Notes under the pieces: generated by a model
Told to the model about the DNA's origin: nothing
The model's database searches: none
The model's input: the letters and a program-made list of their open reading frames with translations, nothing else
In this document: positions 54,417 through 64,000 of the stretch, piece after piece
Layout: every line of letters starts with the position of its first letter
Numbering within the stretch: the stretch's first letter is position 1
Assembly (NCBI GenBank): GCA_026119855.1
Contig: JAOWBW010000027.1
Coordinates: 1,528,623-1,592,622 of the forward strand
DNA: 64,000 nt
Direction of reading: 5' to 3'
DNA from: Campanula takesimana
Lineage: Eukaryota; Streptophyta; Magnoliopsida; Asterales; Campanulaceae
Position numbers and translations under genes: made by a program

Positions 54417-54763
54417 TCAATTGCCCAAACAAAGAGTTATGAGAAGGCTCAACACAAACATTGGAGGCTCAACCCAACTACAAAGACGGCTAACAATGCA
54501 TAACAAATCATCAACCATCATATTCGCTTTTCGACAAACATATTTGAGAAAGAAGAAAAGATTCCTACCACTACAATTGTCATCTCCAATCTTCCATCTT
54601 TGTCCTCTCTTTACTATCACTAGGGACGAACAAATGTCACTCCAAATATAATTTGGACACTGCCATACATCGGCATTCACAAAATCATCTCGCGGAAAAG
54701 ATTTGGCGTTGAGTACTTGAAAACTTAAGGCATTTGGGTCGGCCACAAATCGCCTACCAAACT
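54417..54763 (-). pseudogene. LINE reverse-transcriptase remnant, left part
   Basis: The minus strand encodes 'RRFVADPNALSFQVLNAKSFPRDDF' and 'VWQCPNYIWSDICSSLVIVKRGQRWKIGDDN', the C-terminal ORF2 segment typical of plant L1-type LINEs. The frame continues directly into 61265-61189 ('GFRNLKWFNLIMLGK') once copia4 is left out. The rest of the LINE is not recognisable. Confidence 0.72.
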
Positions 54764-55241
54764 TGTTGGAACAATTTTAATCCCTTGAATGCCATACTCA
54801 TATCTGGAATAAGTTTGAAAAGGGAGATGAAGAAGATGAAGGCGGAAGCGTAATACCTGTTGAATCCATCTTCAAAGTTGCTTAGAGAATAAGAAGAAGA
54901 ATAAAGTAGGGGACGGAGTTCTTCTAAATGATTGTGCATTTCTCTCTAGTACTTCTAACAACAAATGAAGATTATTTAGGAAAGAATAAGAGATTGATAT
55001 AGTGGTTTCTACGGCTGATGGAGAGCCCTTTATATATGAAACCAATAGACACCTCATTTAGGGACTACACCCTTTCAACCTTAGTGATGTCAAATTACCA
55101 CTTTGCCCATCAAAAATATGTAATATTACATCCAGGAATTCTACACATTTATTTAAGCCACTACACCTTTTATACTAACATTATAATCATGATTTCATGA
55201 ATGGAACATAAATGACTTGTTATGAAATCCATGTTCTAACA
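54764..55241 (-). repeat. Copia4 3' LTR (478 bp)
   Basis: Ends TGTTGG...CTAACA in plus reading. It differs from the 5' LTR by scattered substitutions. A minus-strand purine tract AAGTGGGAGAT lies at its right edge (55242-55252). Confidence 0.92.
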
Positions 55242-55552
55242 ATCTCCCACTTGGGTTGCATAACTATGTCTTTTCTTTAAAATCATAAGTATAATAAAAA
55301 TGAAAAATGACAACCCTTATGTGCGCACATTATTGTCATCTATAATAATCTCGTCCATTAATCATAAAAGTATAAGGACTAAAGGGGCAGTCGTTGTAAT
55401 TGTTTCGCAACTAAACCACAGTAATCACGTATACAAATCCCACTAAATGACATAGATCAAAAGTGTAGATGTGTAGCATGGAATCATAATGAATATATAC
55501 ATATTCTTCCAACTAGTTCAACTTAATCAAATGTGATCAAATTTTAAAATAA

Positions 55553-57330
55553 GAGAACAATTAATGAAAGAACAACACAAACTCTCACTATATTAAATGT
55601 TATCAAAGTTGTTACACCTATATGAGCAACATGCTCGTGAAACACTGAAGATGATAACGCTTTCATAAACGGATCCGCTAATATGGAGTTTGTTTCTATA
55701 AGTTGTACTCCCTCCGTCCCATTTGAAGCTTCACTTTTTACCCAAATAGATGTCCCGTTAATAGCTTCACCATTTCCTAAAATGGAAAAAACATGGGGCC
55801 CACTTGTCATACCCACTAACTTTCCCCTCTCACATAATTAAAATGTAGGCCCCACTTGTCATACCCACTAACTTTTCACTCTCACACATTTAAATTGTAG
55901 GCCCCACTTGTCATACCCACTAACTTCTTCCCTCTCACAACTTTTTTTACACAAATAGTTTTTCTTAATTTGCGTGCATCACCAAAATGGTGAAACTTGA
56001 AATGGGACAGAGGGAGTATTTCTTTTGTTCATTTTCCTTTACAACAAGAAACTTAATGTCTATATACTTAGACTTTGATGAACTCTTGTTGTTAAAAGAC
56101 TGCCGCCCGATTGTCACAATAAATCTTAAGTGGTCTTTTGACAATTTGCAGTCCCTTAATAAATTTATACAGCCATATAATTTAACCAATATCGGAATAC
56201 CCAATGATCTCAAGATGATCCGATTTCAAATATATAGGCAAGTAGTTCTTTAGTGTTTTTGTAAATATCTCATCATTCTTTTGGCTGCAACCCAATGTTC
56301 TCTCCCCGATTGCTTTGGTATTGATCAAGCATCCCAACAATAAATGCAAGACTTACGCATACATTAAGCTTCCTACTGCTGATGCAAAAATGGATCTTTT
56401 CCATATACTTGGATTCAAAATTACTTTTTATGACACTGTTTGAGACTAAACTTGTCTCCTTTAAAACCAGGGGTGTCATGTGGTTTACATTTTTGCATGC
56501 TAAACCTTTGTAATACCTTTTCTATATGGGCCTTTTGTGATAATCCTAAAACACCTCGTGAGCGATCACGGTGAATTTGGATTCCTAATACAAAAGATGA
56601 CTCACCAAGACCTTATATTTCGGGAAAGAAATTTCTTAGTTTCCTTAAGAAGGTTCATATCATTACTAGCAAGCAAAATATCATCCACATATAAGACCAA
56701 AATATAATTTTACTCCCACTGAACATGTGGTATACACAATATTCACCAAGATTCGTTTCAAAACCAAATGAAAGAATAACTTGATTAAATTTTAAGTACC
56801 ATTGACGAGAAGCTTGCTTGAGCCCATAAATGGATTTCTTAAGTTTACAAACTAATTGATTAGTTTGTTCCAAATCAGTTACCATTAATGTCTCCATTAA
56901 GGAAAACTGTTTTTACATCCATTTAATGAAGCTCATGATCAAAAGGTGTTACTAGTGCCATAATGACCCTAAAAGCATTTTTAGAAGATACCGGAGAAAA
57001 TGTTTCTTTATGATCAACGCCTTCCTTTTGAGTAAAACATTTAGCGACAAGACGAGCCTTTTATCTTTTTACTTTACCTTGTGAATCCCTTTTGGTCTTA
57101 AAGACCTATTTACACCTAATAGGTTTCACATCTTTAGGTAATGGAATAAGATCCCAAAAGTCATTGTCTTTTTATAGATTTTAACTCTTCTTTTATGGCA
57201 TTGATCCACTTATGAGAATTAGGACTATTAATGGTTTCATGGAAGGTGAGAGGCTCATCTCCCACTAAACCTAAGTGTCATTTATTCTCGGCAAGAAACA
57301 TCTCATAATTATCCGTAATTGCACTCCTTC
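55553..57330 (-). pseudogene. Copia4 reverse transcriptase and RNase H, decayed
   Basis: Minus-strand fragments include 'TDLEQTNQLVCKLKKSIYGLKQASRQWYLKFNQVI' (RT, near 56880-56770). RNase H has 'SKSKYIDIKFLVVKE' (near 56070) and 'SILADPFMKALSSSVFHEHV' (near 55690-55620). Stops and shifts are frequent. The catalytic DD region is not readable in one frame. A Stowaway MITE (55708-56016) splits the RNase H end. Confidence 0.8.
55708..56016. mobile_element. Stowaway-like MITE inside copia4 (309 bp)
   Basis: CTCCCTCCGTCCCATTTGAAG and the inverted end AAATGGGACAGAGGGAG, flanked by TA (55706-55707 and 56017-56018). Its interior holds three copies of CCCACTTGTCATACCCACTAA (about 55799-55922). Confidence 0.85.
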
Positions 57331-58460
57331 TTTCTTTATTGGATCTCCTTAAGGGCACCGGTTCTTCCTTATTTTGAGGTTGTTGAATTTCCTCTTTATG
57401 ACAACATTTTCATGTTGTTCAGTATTTATAGGGGAATCATTATTTTGAACTGTATGTTCCTCTTGAATTTCAGGTACAAGTACTTGATTTCCAATTGGAA
57501 CTAAGAGGTATAGAAATGGATGCCTCTTCCTCTTCAAATTCAAAACTATTCCTAATTTTCCCTCTAAATTCAACATCCTCAAAGAACCTAGCATTTCTCG
57601 TTTCAAAAAGGTTCTAGTTTTTGGGTTGTAAAATTTACAGCACCTAGGTCTCTCGGCATACCCAACACAATAGCTACTAACAGTCTTAGCGTCCAGTTTT
57701 GCCCTTATTAGGCCTATAAGGCCTAGCTTCTGCTGGAAAACCCCATACATGAAGATGATTTAAGGACGGTTTCTTATTCGTCCATAATTCATAAGGGGTT
57801 TTATTAGTAGCTTTAGAGGGAGCTCTATTGAGAATATAAGCTGTGGTTTTAATGTATCGCCCATAATGAGTGAGGTAAGGAAGTGCAAGAGACCATACTC
57901 CTTACCATATCCTTAAGGGTTCTATAACGTCTCTCAGCTACACCATTCATGCTAGGCGTACCCGGCATAGTGTAGTGAGGGACAATCCCATACTCTTCAA
58001 GATAGCGAGCAAAAGGACCCGGACGTTGTTCCCTTGAACCGTCATTCCGACCATAGTATAAACCATCACGATCGGACTTAACGTTCTTAATAGTCTTCCC
58101 AAGTTGATTTTCAACTTCGGCCTTATAAGACTTGAAAACGTCCAAAATTGAGACTTTTCATGAAGTAAATAAATGTACCGGTAATGAGAGTAGTTGTCTA
58201 TGAACGTAATAAAATATTGTTGACCATTCCATGAATGGGTAGTGAATGACCCACAAATATCCGTATTTATTAGTTCTAGGACACTTGATGCTCTCGAGGA
58301 TACTTTTCTTTGTTTGTAAATTTTCCTTTAAGACTTTTAATGCAAAAGTCTTTTCCGGAATATCAAGCTTGTTCAAGATTCCTTTTGACATAAGCTTATT
58401 AATTCTCCTCTTGGAGAAATGACCCAAACGCCTATGCCATAAGGTATAATAATTTTCACT
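57331..58460 (-). pseudogene. Copia4 integrase region, decayed
   Basis: Minus-strand fragments: GAG-pre-integrase 'MGHFSKRRINKLMSKGIL' (near 58427); integrase core 'TIKNVKSDRDGLYYGRNDGS' and 'IVPHYTMPGTPSMNGVAERRYRTLKDMVRSM' with D and E (58145-57849); the C-terminal part 'AKLDAKTVSSYCVGYAERPRCCKFYNPKTRT' (57700-57610). Frames are broken by stops and shifts. Confidence 0.82.
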
Positions 58461-58929
58461 TGATAACTTTTGCTTTCTATTTTGGTTTCATTATTATGAG
58501 ACTCATTTATTGTTTGAATAATGTCAAACAAATGAAGATTATCACTACTTGACAAAGTACTTGTACCAACAACCTTGGAATTAAAATAAAGATCACATCT
58601 ATTATTACCAAATGAACAAAATCACCTTTCTTGTTCAATATTGTGATAGATATTAAATTCCGTCTAAATGACAGTACAACAAATGTATTATTTAATACAA
58701 AATAATAACTAGTACTTAACAATAACCGAAAGGTCCCTATGCCTATAACTTCAACCGGATTCCCAGCTCTCATATAGATGAATCTCTTCATCTTCACTGG
58801 GTCTTCGGTAATTCAGGCAATCCTACATAGACATACTTATGTGAGTTGTTGCACCAGAATCCAACCACCATGTTTATGTAGGAATTGAAACCAAATTAAC
58901 CTCGGTACAAACAAGACCGAATGACATAC

Positions 58930-59388
58930 CTTTCTTAGCACGCCAAGCGTGATACTTAGGGCAGTCGTACTTCATGTGAGTGAGGACCTTGCAAAAGAAG
59001 TATTTTTTTCCTTATGACCATTAGATGATCCCTTAGGCTTCTTATTACTTGCAACCGCAATCTCCTTCCCTCTTCTCTTTGTCCCATGAGAAGAGGTAGA
59101 TGCCAGACATTCCTCAAGAATATAAAGGAATGTTTTAGCATCAACATCCTTTGAGACACTGTTCAAAATAGTCTCCGGGACAACAATATTCATGATCATT
59201 GGGCTAACGCGGTTGGAGCGTTTCCACTTCTCAGCATTTAAGTAATCTTCTTGAGTGATTTTATCAGAGAGAGGAAGAGGAAACGATTCCCTTAATGCGA
59301 GATCTATGTCCATATATCCTAAGATCATTGTCATTTTATTTTTCCAAGTTTTAAAATTAGTCTCATTTAGCATCGGTACAGTACTCAT
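58930..59388 (-). pseudogene. Copia4 Gag
   Basis: From ATG 59388 the frame reads 'MSTVPMLNETNFKTWKNKMTMILGYMDIDLAL', then 'IMNIVVPETI...KTFLYILEE', a Copia Gag with an internal deletion. A knuckle-like 'FFCKVLTHMKYDC' follows in another frame, with its first cysteine replaced. The frame is open further upstream, but this ATG matches the family start. Confidence 0.78.
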
Positions 59389-59463
59389 AGCAGCAATTAC
59401 GGATGAAGCAATAAGTAAATCTGTTGGAATTTCGAAAACAAGAATGAAATACAAAACATAAAT

Positions 59464-60696
59464 AAGAAACTACACAATAAATAAATGATTCATTATATCA
59501 ACGAAACCTATCAACAAGACAATCAACATGACATCAAAACTAATCTTTGGATTGCGAGTTGACTAATAAATGATTACCTTAGGTAACAAGTAATTTGAAC
59601 AATGTTTCAATCAAATGCTTAATCTTCCTTTGGGCCGACATAAGCATCTAACAAAACAACTTAATGTTCAATTCATTTGTTACCACATGAATGCTCAAAT
59701 TTAGTCAAATGTCCAGATCTTCTTTGGAAAATTCAAGTCATTTACATATCAACTCAAACACTCAACACTTTAACAATTTTGGATTTAAATAACGTTAATC
59801 ACTTTGGTGATAATATTATTTAAACAATAAATAAAATTGTTTAAGAATATAATTAATCAAGACTTTAAGGTTTGAAAAAATCTATGTTTTGTTCAAAAGG
59901 GAAAACAAAATTGTGCAGAAAACTTTAAAACCAAAAGACTGTAAATAGTGCAATTCGTGAACCAGTAAAATTCTTAGGGTCCGACCGGACCAGACAAGGC
60001 ACCCGACCGGACCTAACCAAATGGTCCGCCCGAACCACACTAACGACCCGCCCGGACAATAAACATTGATTTCTCGACAATTATTGCACGGTCGTGCAAA
60101 ACAAAGGACATGACCGTGCAAGTCCTGAGGTCCGCCCGGGCTACAATAAGGACCCGCCCGGATCTATGCATTGGGTCCGGCCGAACTAGCAATACGACCC
60201 GCCCGAACCACCCTCTTATTGAAGCCACCGGTTCAAAACCCTTGGGGGTTCGACCGGACTAAACCAAAGACCCGGTCGGACCACCCCATATCAGTAGCAC
60301 CGTTTTCAGTCCTTTTTGCTGTACTTTTCTAAATTTTTGTCCCAAAACAACGAACAACAAGTAGATCCACAAGTCTACACATTTATACAGTGTATAGGCT
60401 TGCTATTTAGGGATAATCTTGTTTTTAGAACAATGAAATCAAGCAAGTAGATCCACATAATTATGCATTATACATAACTATGTTATGAAGGGATGGTCAA
60501 GCATGAGCCATTGCGTTCATTGAACAAAACTTTCAAACCTTTTCTTAAAAACTTTAGATGATGAATATCGGCTCTCTTAAAACAAATAGAGCCTCTAAAC
60601 AACATCAAAAACTTTATGATTCTACAGGAAAAATGAATCAAAATAAGCATTAAAGCTTTTCCAAATGAACTCAAACCCAAACCAGAATATGAGCGG
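59464..60696 (-). other. Copia4 leader with GC-rich array
   Basis: No gene is recognised in this long untranslated leader. Positions 59977-60287 hold about ten degenerate units with core ACCCGCCCGGAC or GGTCCGACCGGAC. The remainder is AT-rich. Confidence 0.65.
59977..60287. repeat. GC-rich degenerate array (GACCCGCCCGGA core)
   Basis: Units of 20-35 bp alternate G/GTCCG(A/C)CCGGAC and GACCCGCCCGGA forms. GC content is far above the flanks. Confidence 0.7.
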
Positions 60697-60708
60697 GCTC
60701 TGATACCA
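60697..60708 (-). other. Copia4 primer-binding site (initiator tRNA-Met)
   Basis: The minus strand reads TGGTATCAGAGC, two bases from the LTR. Confidence 0.9.
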
Positions 60709-60710
60709 AT

Positions 60711-61188
60711 TGTTGGAACAATTCTAATCTCTTGAATGCCATACTCATATCTGGAATAAGTTTGAGAAGGGAGATGAAGAAGATGAAGGCAGAAGCGTAA
60801 TACCTGTTGAATCCATCTTCAAAGTTACTTAGAGAATAAGAAGAAGAATAAAGTAGGGGACAGAGTTTTTCTAAATGATTGTGCCTTTCTCTCTAGTACT
60901 TCTAACAACTAATGAAGATTATTTAGGAGAGAATAAGAGATTGATGTAGTGGTTTCTAGGGCTGATAGAGAGCACTTTATATATGAAAACAATAGGCACC
61001 TCATTTAGGGGCTACACCCTTTCAACCTTAGTGATGTCAAATTACCACTTTGCCTATCAAAAATAGGTAATATTACATCCAGAAATTCTACACATTTATT
61101 TAAGCCACTACACCTTTTATACTAACATTATAATCATGATTTCATGAATGAAACATAAATAACTTGTTATGCAATCCATGTTCTAACA
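60711..61188 (-). repeat. Copia4 5' LTR (478 bp)
   Basis: Same length and ends as 54764-55241, bordered by the primer site on the left and LINE sequence on the right. Confidence 0.92.
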
Positions 61189-61265
61189 AACTTCCCAAGC
61201 ATAATAAGATTGAACCACTTCAGATTACGAAAACCCAATTCATCTTCTTCATCCTTCGACGGCAT
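61189..61265 (-). pseudogene. LINE reverse-transcriptase remnant, right part
   Basis: The minus strand encodes 'DELGFRNLKWFNLIMLGK', which joins in frame with the segment left of copia4 ('FGRRFVADPN'). Confidence 0.7.
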
Positions 61266-62136
61266 TACATATGATAACATTATTTTCATTTCACAAAATA
61301 ATAACAATTAAACCTGAAAATCAATGGCTCTCAACAAAGAGAGGAAACAAAGGCTCTCACTAGGAGAGGAAACAAGGACTCTCACCAAGGAGAGAAAACA
61401 GGGTTCCCACTAAGGAGAGAAGAGATCTAATGACAATAGAAATTGTCAATACACACTGATACACATATAAAAAACGAAATCCTAATTAAAACTAGAGTTG
61501 AAAAAGTAAATCTAAAAAGTTAAATCCCTAATTTCACATTATTAATTGGCAAATTGACAATTAATAAATGTGAAATTCAAGGTAAAACAAGTTAATTAGA
61601 TCTCAAGACAGTAGACTAATCACAAATCAACGATTTTAAATCAATCTAAGAGTGCAGGAGGGATGATATGATCTCTCCACAAAATTTTGAGGGAAACTAG
61701 TTTCTCTGATATGATCTCTCCACAAAATTTTGAGGGAAACTAGTTTCTCTCTAAATTATAAAAAGTCATGTTTTTCAGTTGTTCCTAAATATTTGCCCAA
61801 TGTTTACAAATAGAAAAAAAAAAAAAAAAAAAAAAAAGTGGACTTTTGTAGTTTAGGGAGAAACTAGTTCTCCCAAAACCTAATCAAATATAATCCTAAG
61901 GTTAAGGTTAAGCCCAAATTTTCCTCATTTTGAAGAACCATGTACAACAAGTTTGTGCTTTTTAATGTGATTTTTGGGCTTCATAATGGAGACTTCATAA
62001 TTGCAATTGCATAAAGTTTGAAGATCGATTTGTGTTTTTAATTTTGATATGCAAACTTATTAGAGAAAAATATTGGGTGGTATTAGTGGTTGTGACAATG
62101 GATTCAAGAAAAATAATAACCGAATGTCTTAGATCC
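61266..62136. other. Intergenic with short tandem repeats
   Basis: About four 28-bp units built on GGCTCTCAC(C/T)AAGGAGAG lie at 61323-61432. An exact 47-bp tandem duplication starts GATATGATCTCTCCACAAAA (about 61655-61750). An A-run lies at 61815-61837. No gene is seen. Confidence 0.65.
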
Positions 62137-62598
62137 ACTTTACACCTTAAATATTACTTTTTCTAACCACAAAAACTATCAAACAATTTAAATTTTCTTG
62201 TAAAATTGCTGTTACATTTGACTGTAAAAAGTGTTACTTTTGAAGATGAAATTGTTACTTTTATCAGAATAGAGTGTTACATCTCAGTTGACAAGCAGCT
62301 CAAACTTTTTGTGTGTAAAAAAATATGTTTAAAAAAAATAAATCAAACCATATCATGACCTATGTATTTTTATTCATCTCGTCGAGACGAAAACAACGGT
62401 ATTTTTAAAAATAAATTCTGAGTTATAATATCAAGATATAGCATTTTAAAGTTAATGGGTTTAAAAAAAAAAAAAAAAAAACTTGCCACATGTCGCGTTG
62501 GGAGTGGAGGAGTCGCTGTCGGACGGGTAAGCAGGGCGGGTTCAACCCATGGGTCAGCCCGCCGCACGGTGTACAACGGCCGCATTTGAGACTTTGTC
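62137..62598. mobile_element. Truncated sister of the MULE-like element, with the empty LTR site
   Basis: Homologous to 43610-45101, including AGAGTGTTAC followed directly by ATCTCAGTTGACAAGCAGCTC, where the other copy has the 998-bp LTR-4. The right inverted repeat (CACGGTGTACAACGGCCGC...) is present. The left end is missing. Confidence 0.8.
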
Positions 62599-62714
62599 TT
62601 TTATTTTTAACATAAATATTTATCAAGTAGAACACCAAGTACATGAATCCGAAAAAATTCCAATAGTTGCACAAATCCCCTCTCCCCCAAAACCATAACA
62701 TTTGACAATACATC

Positions 62715-64000
62715 TGTCGCGCCCCGACCCGTGGTCCTACTTGGCCCCACGCCCGGGACACGCGAGGAAGACGTCGTAAAGCAACTCTAAGAAAATTTTT
62801 CGAAATATATTTTCATAAAAAGGTTCACACAACCAACACATTACCAAAACATGACTTTAAGTCATAAAACAAACTTTCTCAAATGAGTACTTAGCCACTT
62901 GGCTATAACAAACTTTACTTATAAAATTTACAAACACGAACACCTACTAAAAGAGATGATACAAATAACTGAGTCACGGGTACACTACCCTAAAGGTATT
63001 ACATTTACATAATGTATCCTTTATACACATCACTTCCCAAAAGTCTTACCAAATATCTCTTTACCAACGTCCTCCCTGTGCGGTGACCTATTCCCTGGAC
63101 TCCTTCTTATCTAAAACGGTAAACAAATAAGGGGTGAGAATAAATCTCAGTAAGTTACTAAAATGCAACTACATTACATGCTAATATGATGATCATAAAG
63201 AAACAATATTAACAAATAAGCGTATAACACATAGCACATAACATGAGAGGCTCCCTATCGCCAACCGTCCCATACCGGTTGGAAATAACGACCAACTCAT
63301 CATGCAACACATAAAGCGGAAATAAACACTCATACGTGGATACTGAGCCAAGGTTCTCAAACCAAACAATAGCCATCTGAGAGGCATCAACTGAGCAGCA
63401 TCGAAGAGCTGAAACGGGTTCCGGAACCAAACAACAACAACAACAACGGGGGGAAAATGACACAAAGTCATAACCCAAAGTGCCCAACCTTTGGCCCAAG
63501 GAAGGGGGTTAAAAATGGGAAACCAATGATAGGAGCCTTATAATGTACTTGGCTCGGAGACCATTATAATCCCTATCACTGCCCAACACACACAAAAGTA
63601 CCAGCTGGACTTTAGACACAACCGAAGCAAAGAAAACTTGCTTAAACAACAAACGGGGTATGATTCCAAAGTAGGGAACCACACAAGCTCATATTAGAGA
63701 AGTAAACACGCTTTCATAATAGTATGCACCATATTGACATTAAGTCATCACACAAACCATCCAAACCATCACATTAATCCAAACTTGATCACAAAAGACC
63801 AACTCTACCATAATGAACCATGGATACTCATTTTGGTACTAATCACCTACTGGATTTACGTGCTATAAAAATCAAAACCCCACTCAATAACCAACCCATC
63901 GTGTAGTACTCGAGAAGAGCTTTCCAACGATAGTTTACACGACTAAAACGGAGTCCGGATGAAGAAGTTATGACCTCCGGAAGATTTTACGTAAAAATAC
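62715..64000 (-). repeat. Partial chromovirus-like LTR, runs past the window end
   Basis: Starts TGTCGCGCCCCGACCC and carries GGGGTGAGAATAAATCTCAG at 63131, about 420 bp from its edge. The chromovirus LTR at 24216 has the same phrase about 430 bp from its edge, in the same orientation. No coding sequence is reached. The orientation is inferred from this match only. Confidence 0.55.

Larger units (their letters stand above)
54764..61188 (-). mobile_element. Copia element copia4, complete but decayed (about 6.4 kb)
   Basis: Two 478-bp LTRs, an exact initiator tRNA-Met primer site, a purine tract, and gag-INT-RT-RNaseH remnants in Copia order on the minus strand. It interrupts a LINE frame. Left flank CAAACT and right flank AACTTCC overlap, giving a 4-5-bp duplication (AACT, or AAACT if the last LTR base is counted). 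A Stowaway MITE sits inside its RNase H end. Confidence 0.9.

Overview
This window is a repeat-dominated stretch of a plant nuclear genome, most likely a eudicot. The evidence is the plant-specific LTR-retrotransposon lineages (Athila, Tat/Ogre-like, Tekay/Del-like chromovirus, several Copia families), Stowaway, hAT and Mutator-type MITEs, a tRNA-derived SINE and one intact SAUR-type auxin-response gene. The species cannot be named from the sequence. Nothing prokaryotic, organellar or CRISPR-like is present.

Left part (1-42466) is a nested stack of LTR retrotransposons. An Athila-type Ty3/gypsy element (1-10962, +; its 5' LTR is cut by the window edge) lies inside a Tat-like, gag-only element 'A' (10963-17193, -). 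A lies inside the integrase of a second Tat-like element 'C' (17194-23774, +). C carries two antisense genes, one of them a plant-mobile-domain gene with introns. C shares its 3' LTR with the start of a further copy 'D' (23775-24215). Next comes a degenerate chromovirus (24216 to about 31240, -), joined to a truncated Copia element 'copia2' (about 31240-33548 plus 38438-40599, -). Copia2 is interrupted by another Tat-like element 'B' (33549-38437, -), and copia2 itself sits in the gag of an older Copia element 'copia3' (40600-42466, -).

Right part (42467-64000) looks more like ordinary intergenic DNA with one host gene. It holds Stowaway, hAT and Mutator-like MITEs, several with exact target-site duplications. 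One MULE-like element contains a solo LTR of the Tat family. There is a Copia gag fragment with one LTR, a short tandem pair of LTR-like blocks, a SINE with a 16-bp duplication, and the SAUR gene (51406-51795). A complete but decayed Copia element 'copia4' (54764-61188, -) splits an old LINE reading frame. The window ends in an LTR resembling that of the chromovirus.

The most interesting signals are not host genes. (1) A short stem-loop with a GNRA tetraloop occurs in both the Athila and Tat-like elements, and its outer stem changes in a compensatory way between copies. (2) The antisense plant-mobile-domain gene in element C has two GT-AG introns, three phase-0 exons and its own TATA box. (3) A repeated GCGCGC motif stands upstream of TATA boxes in the LTR and in both antisense genes. 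(4) A solo-LTR insertion has its paralogous empty site in the same window.
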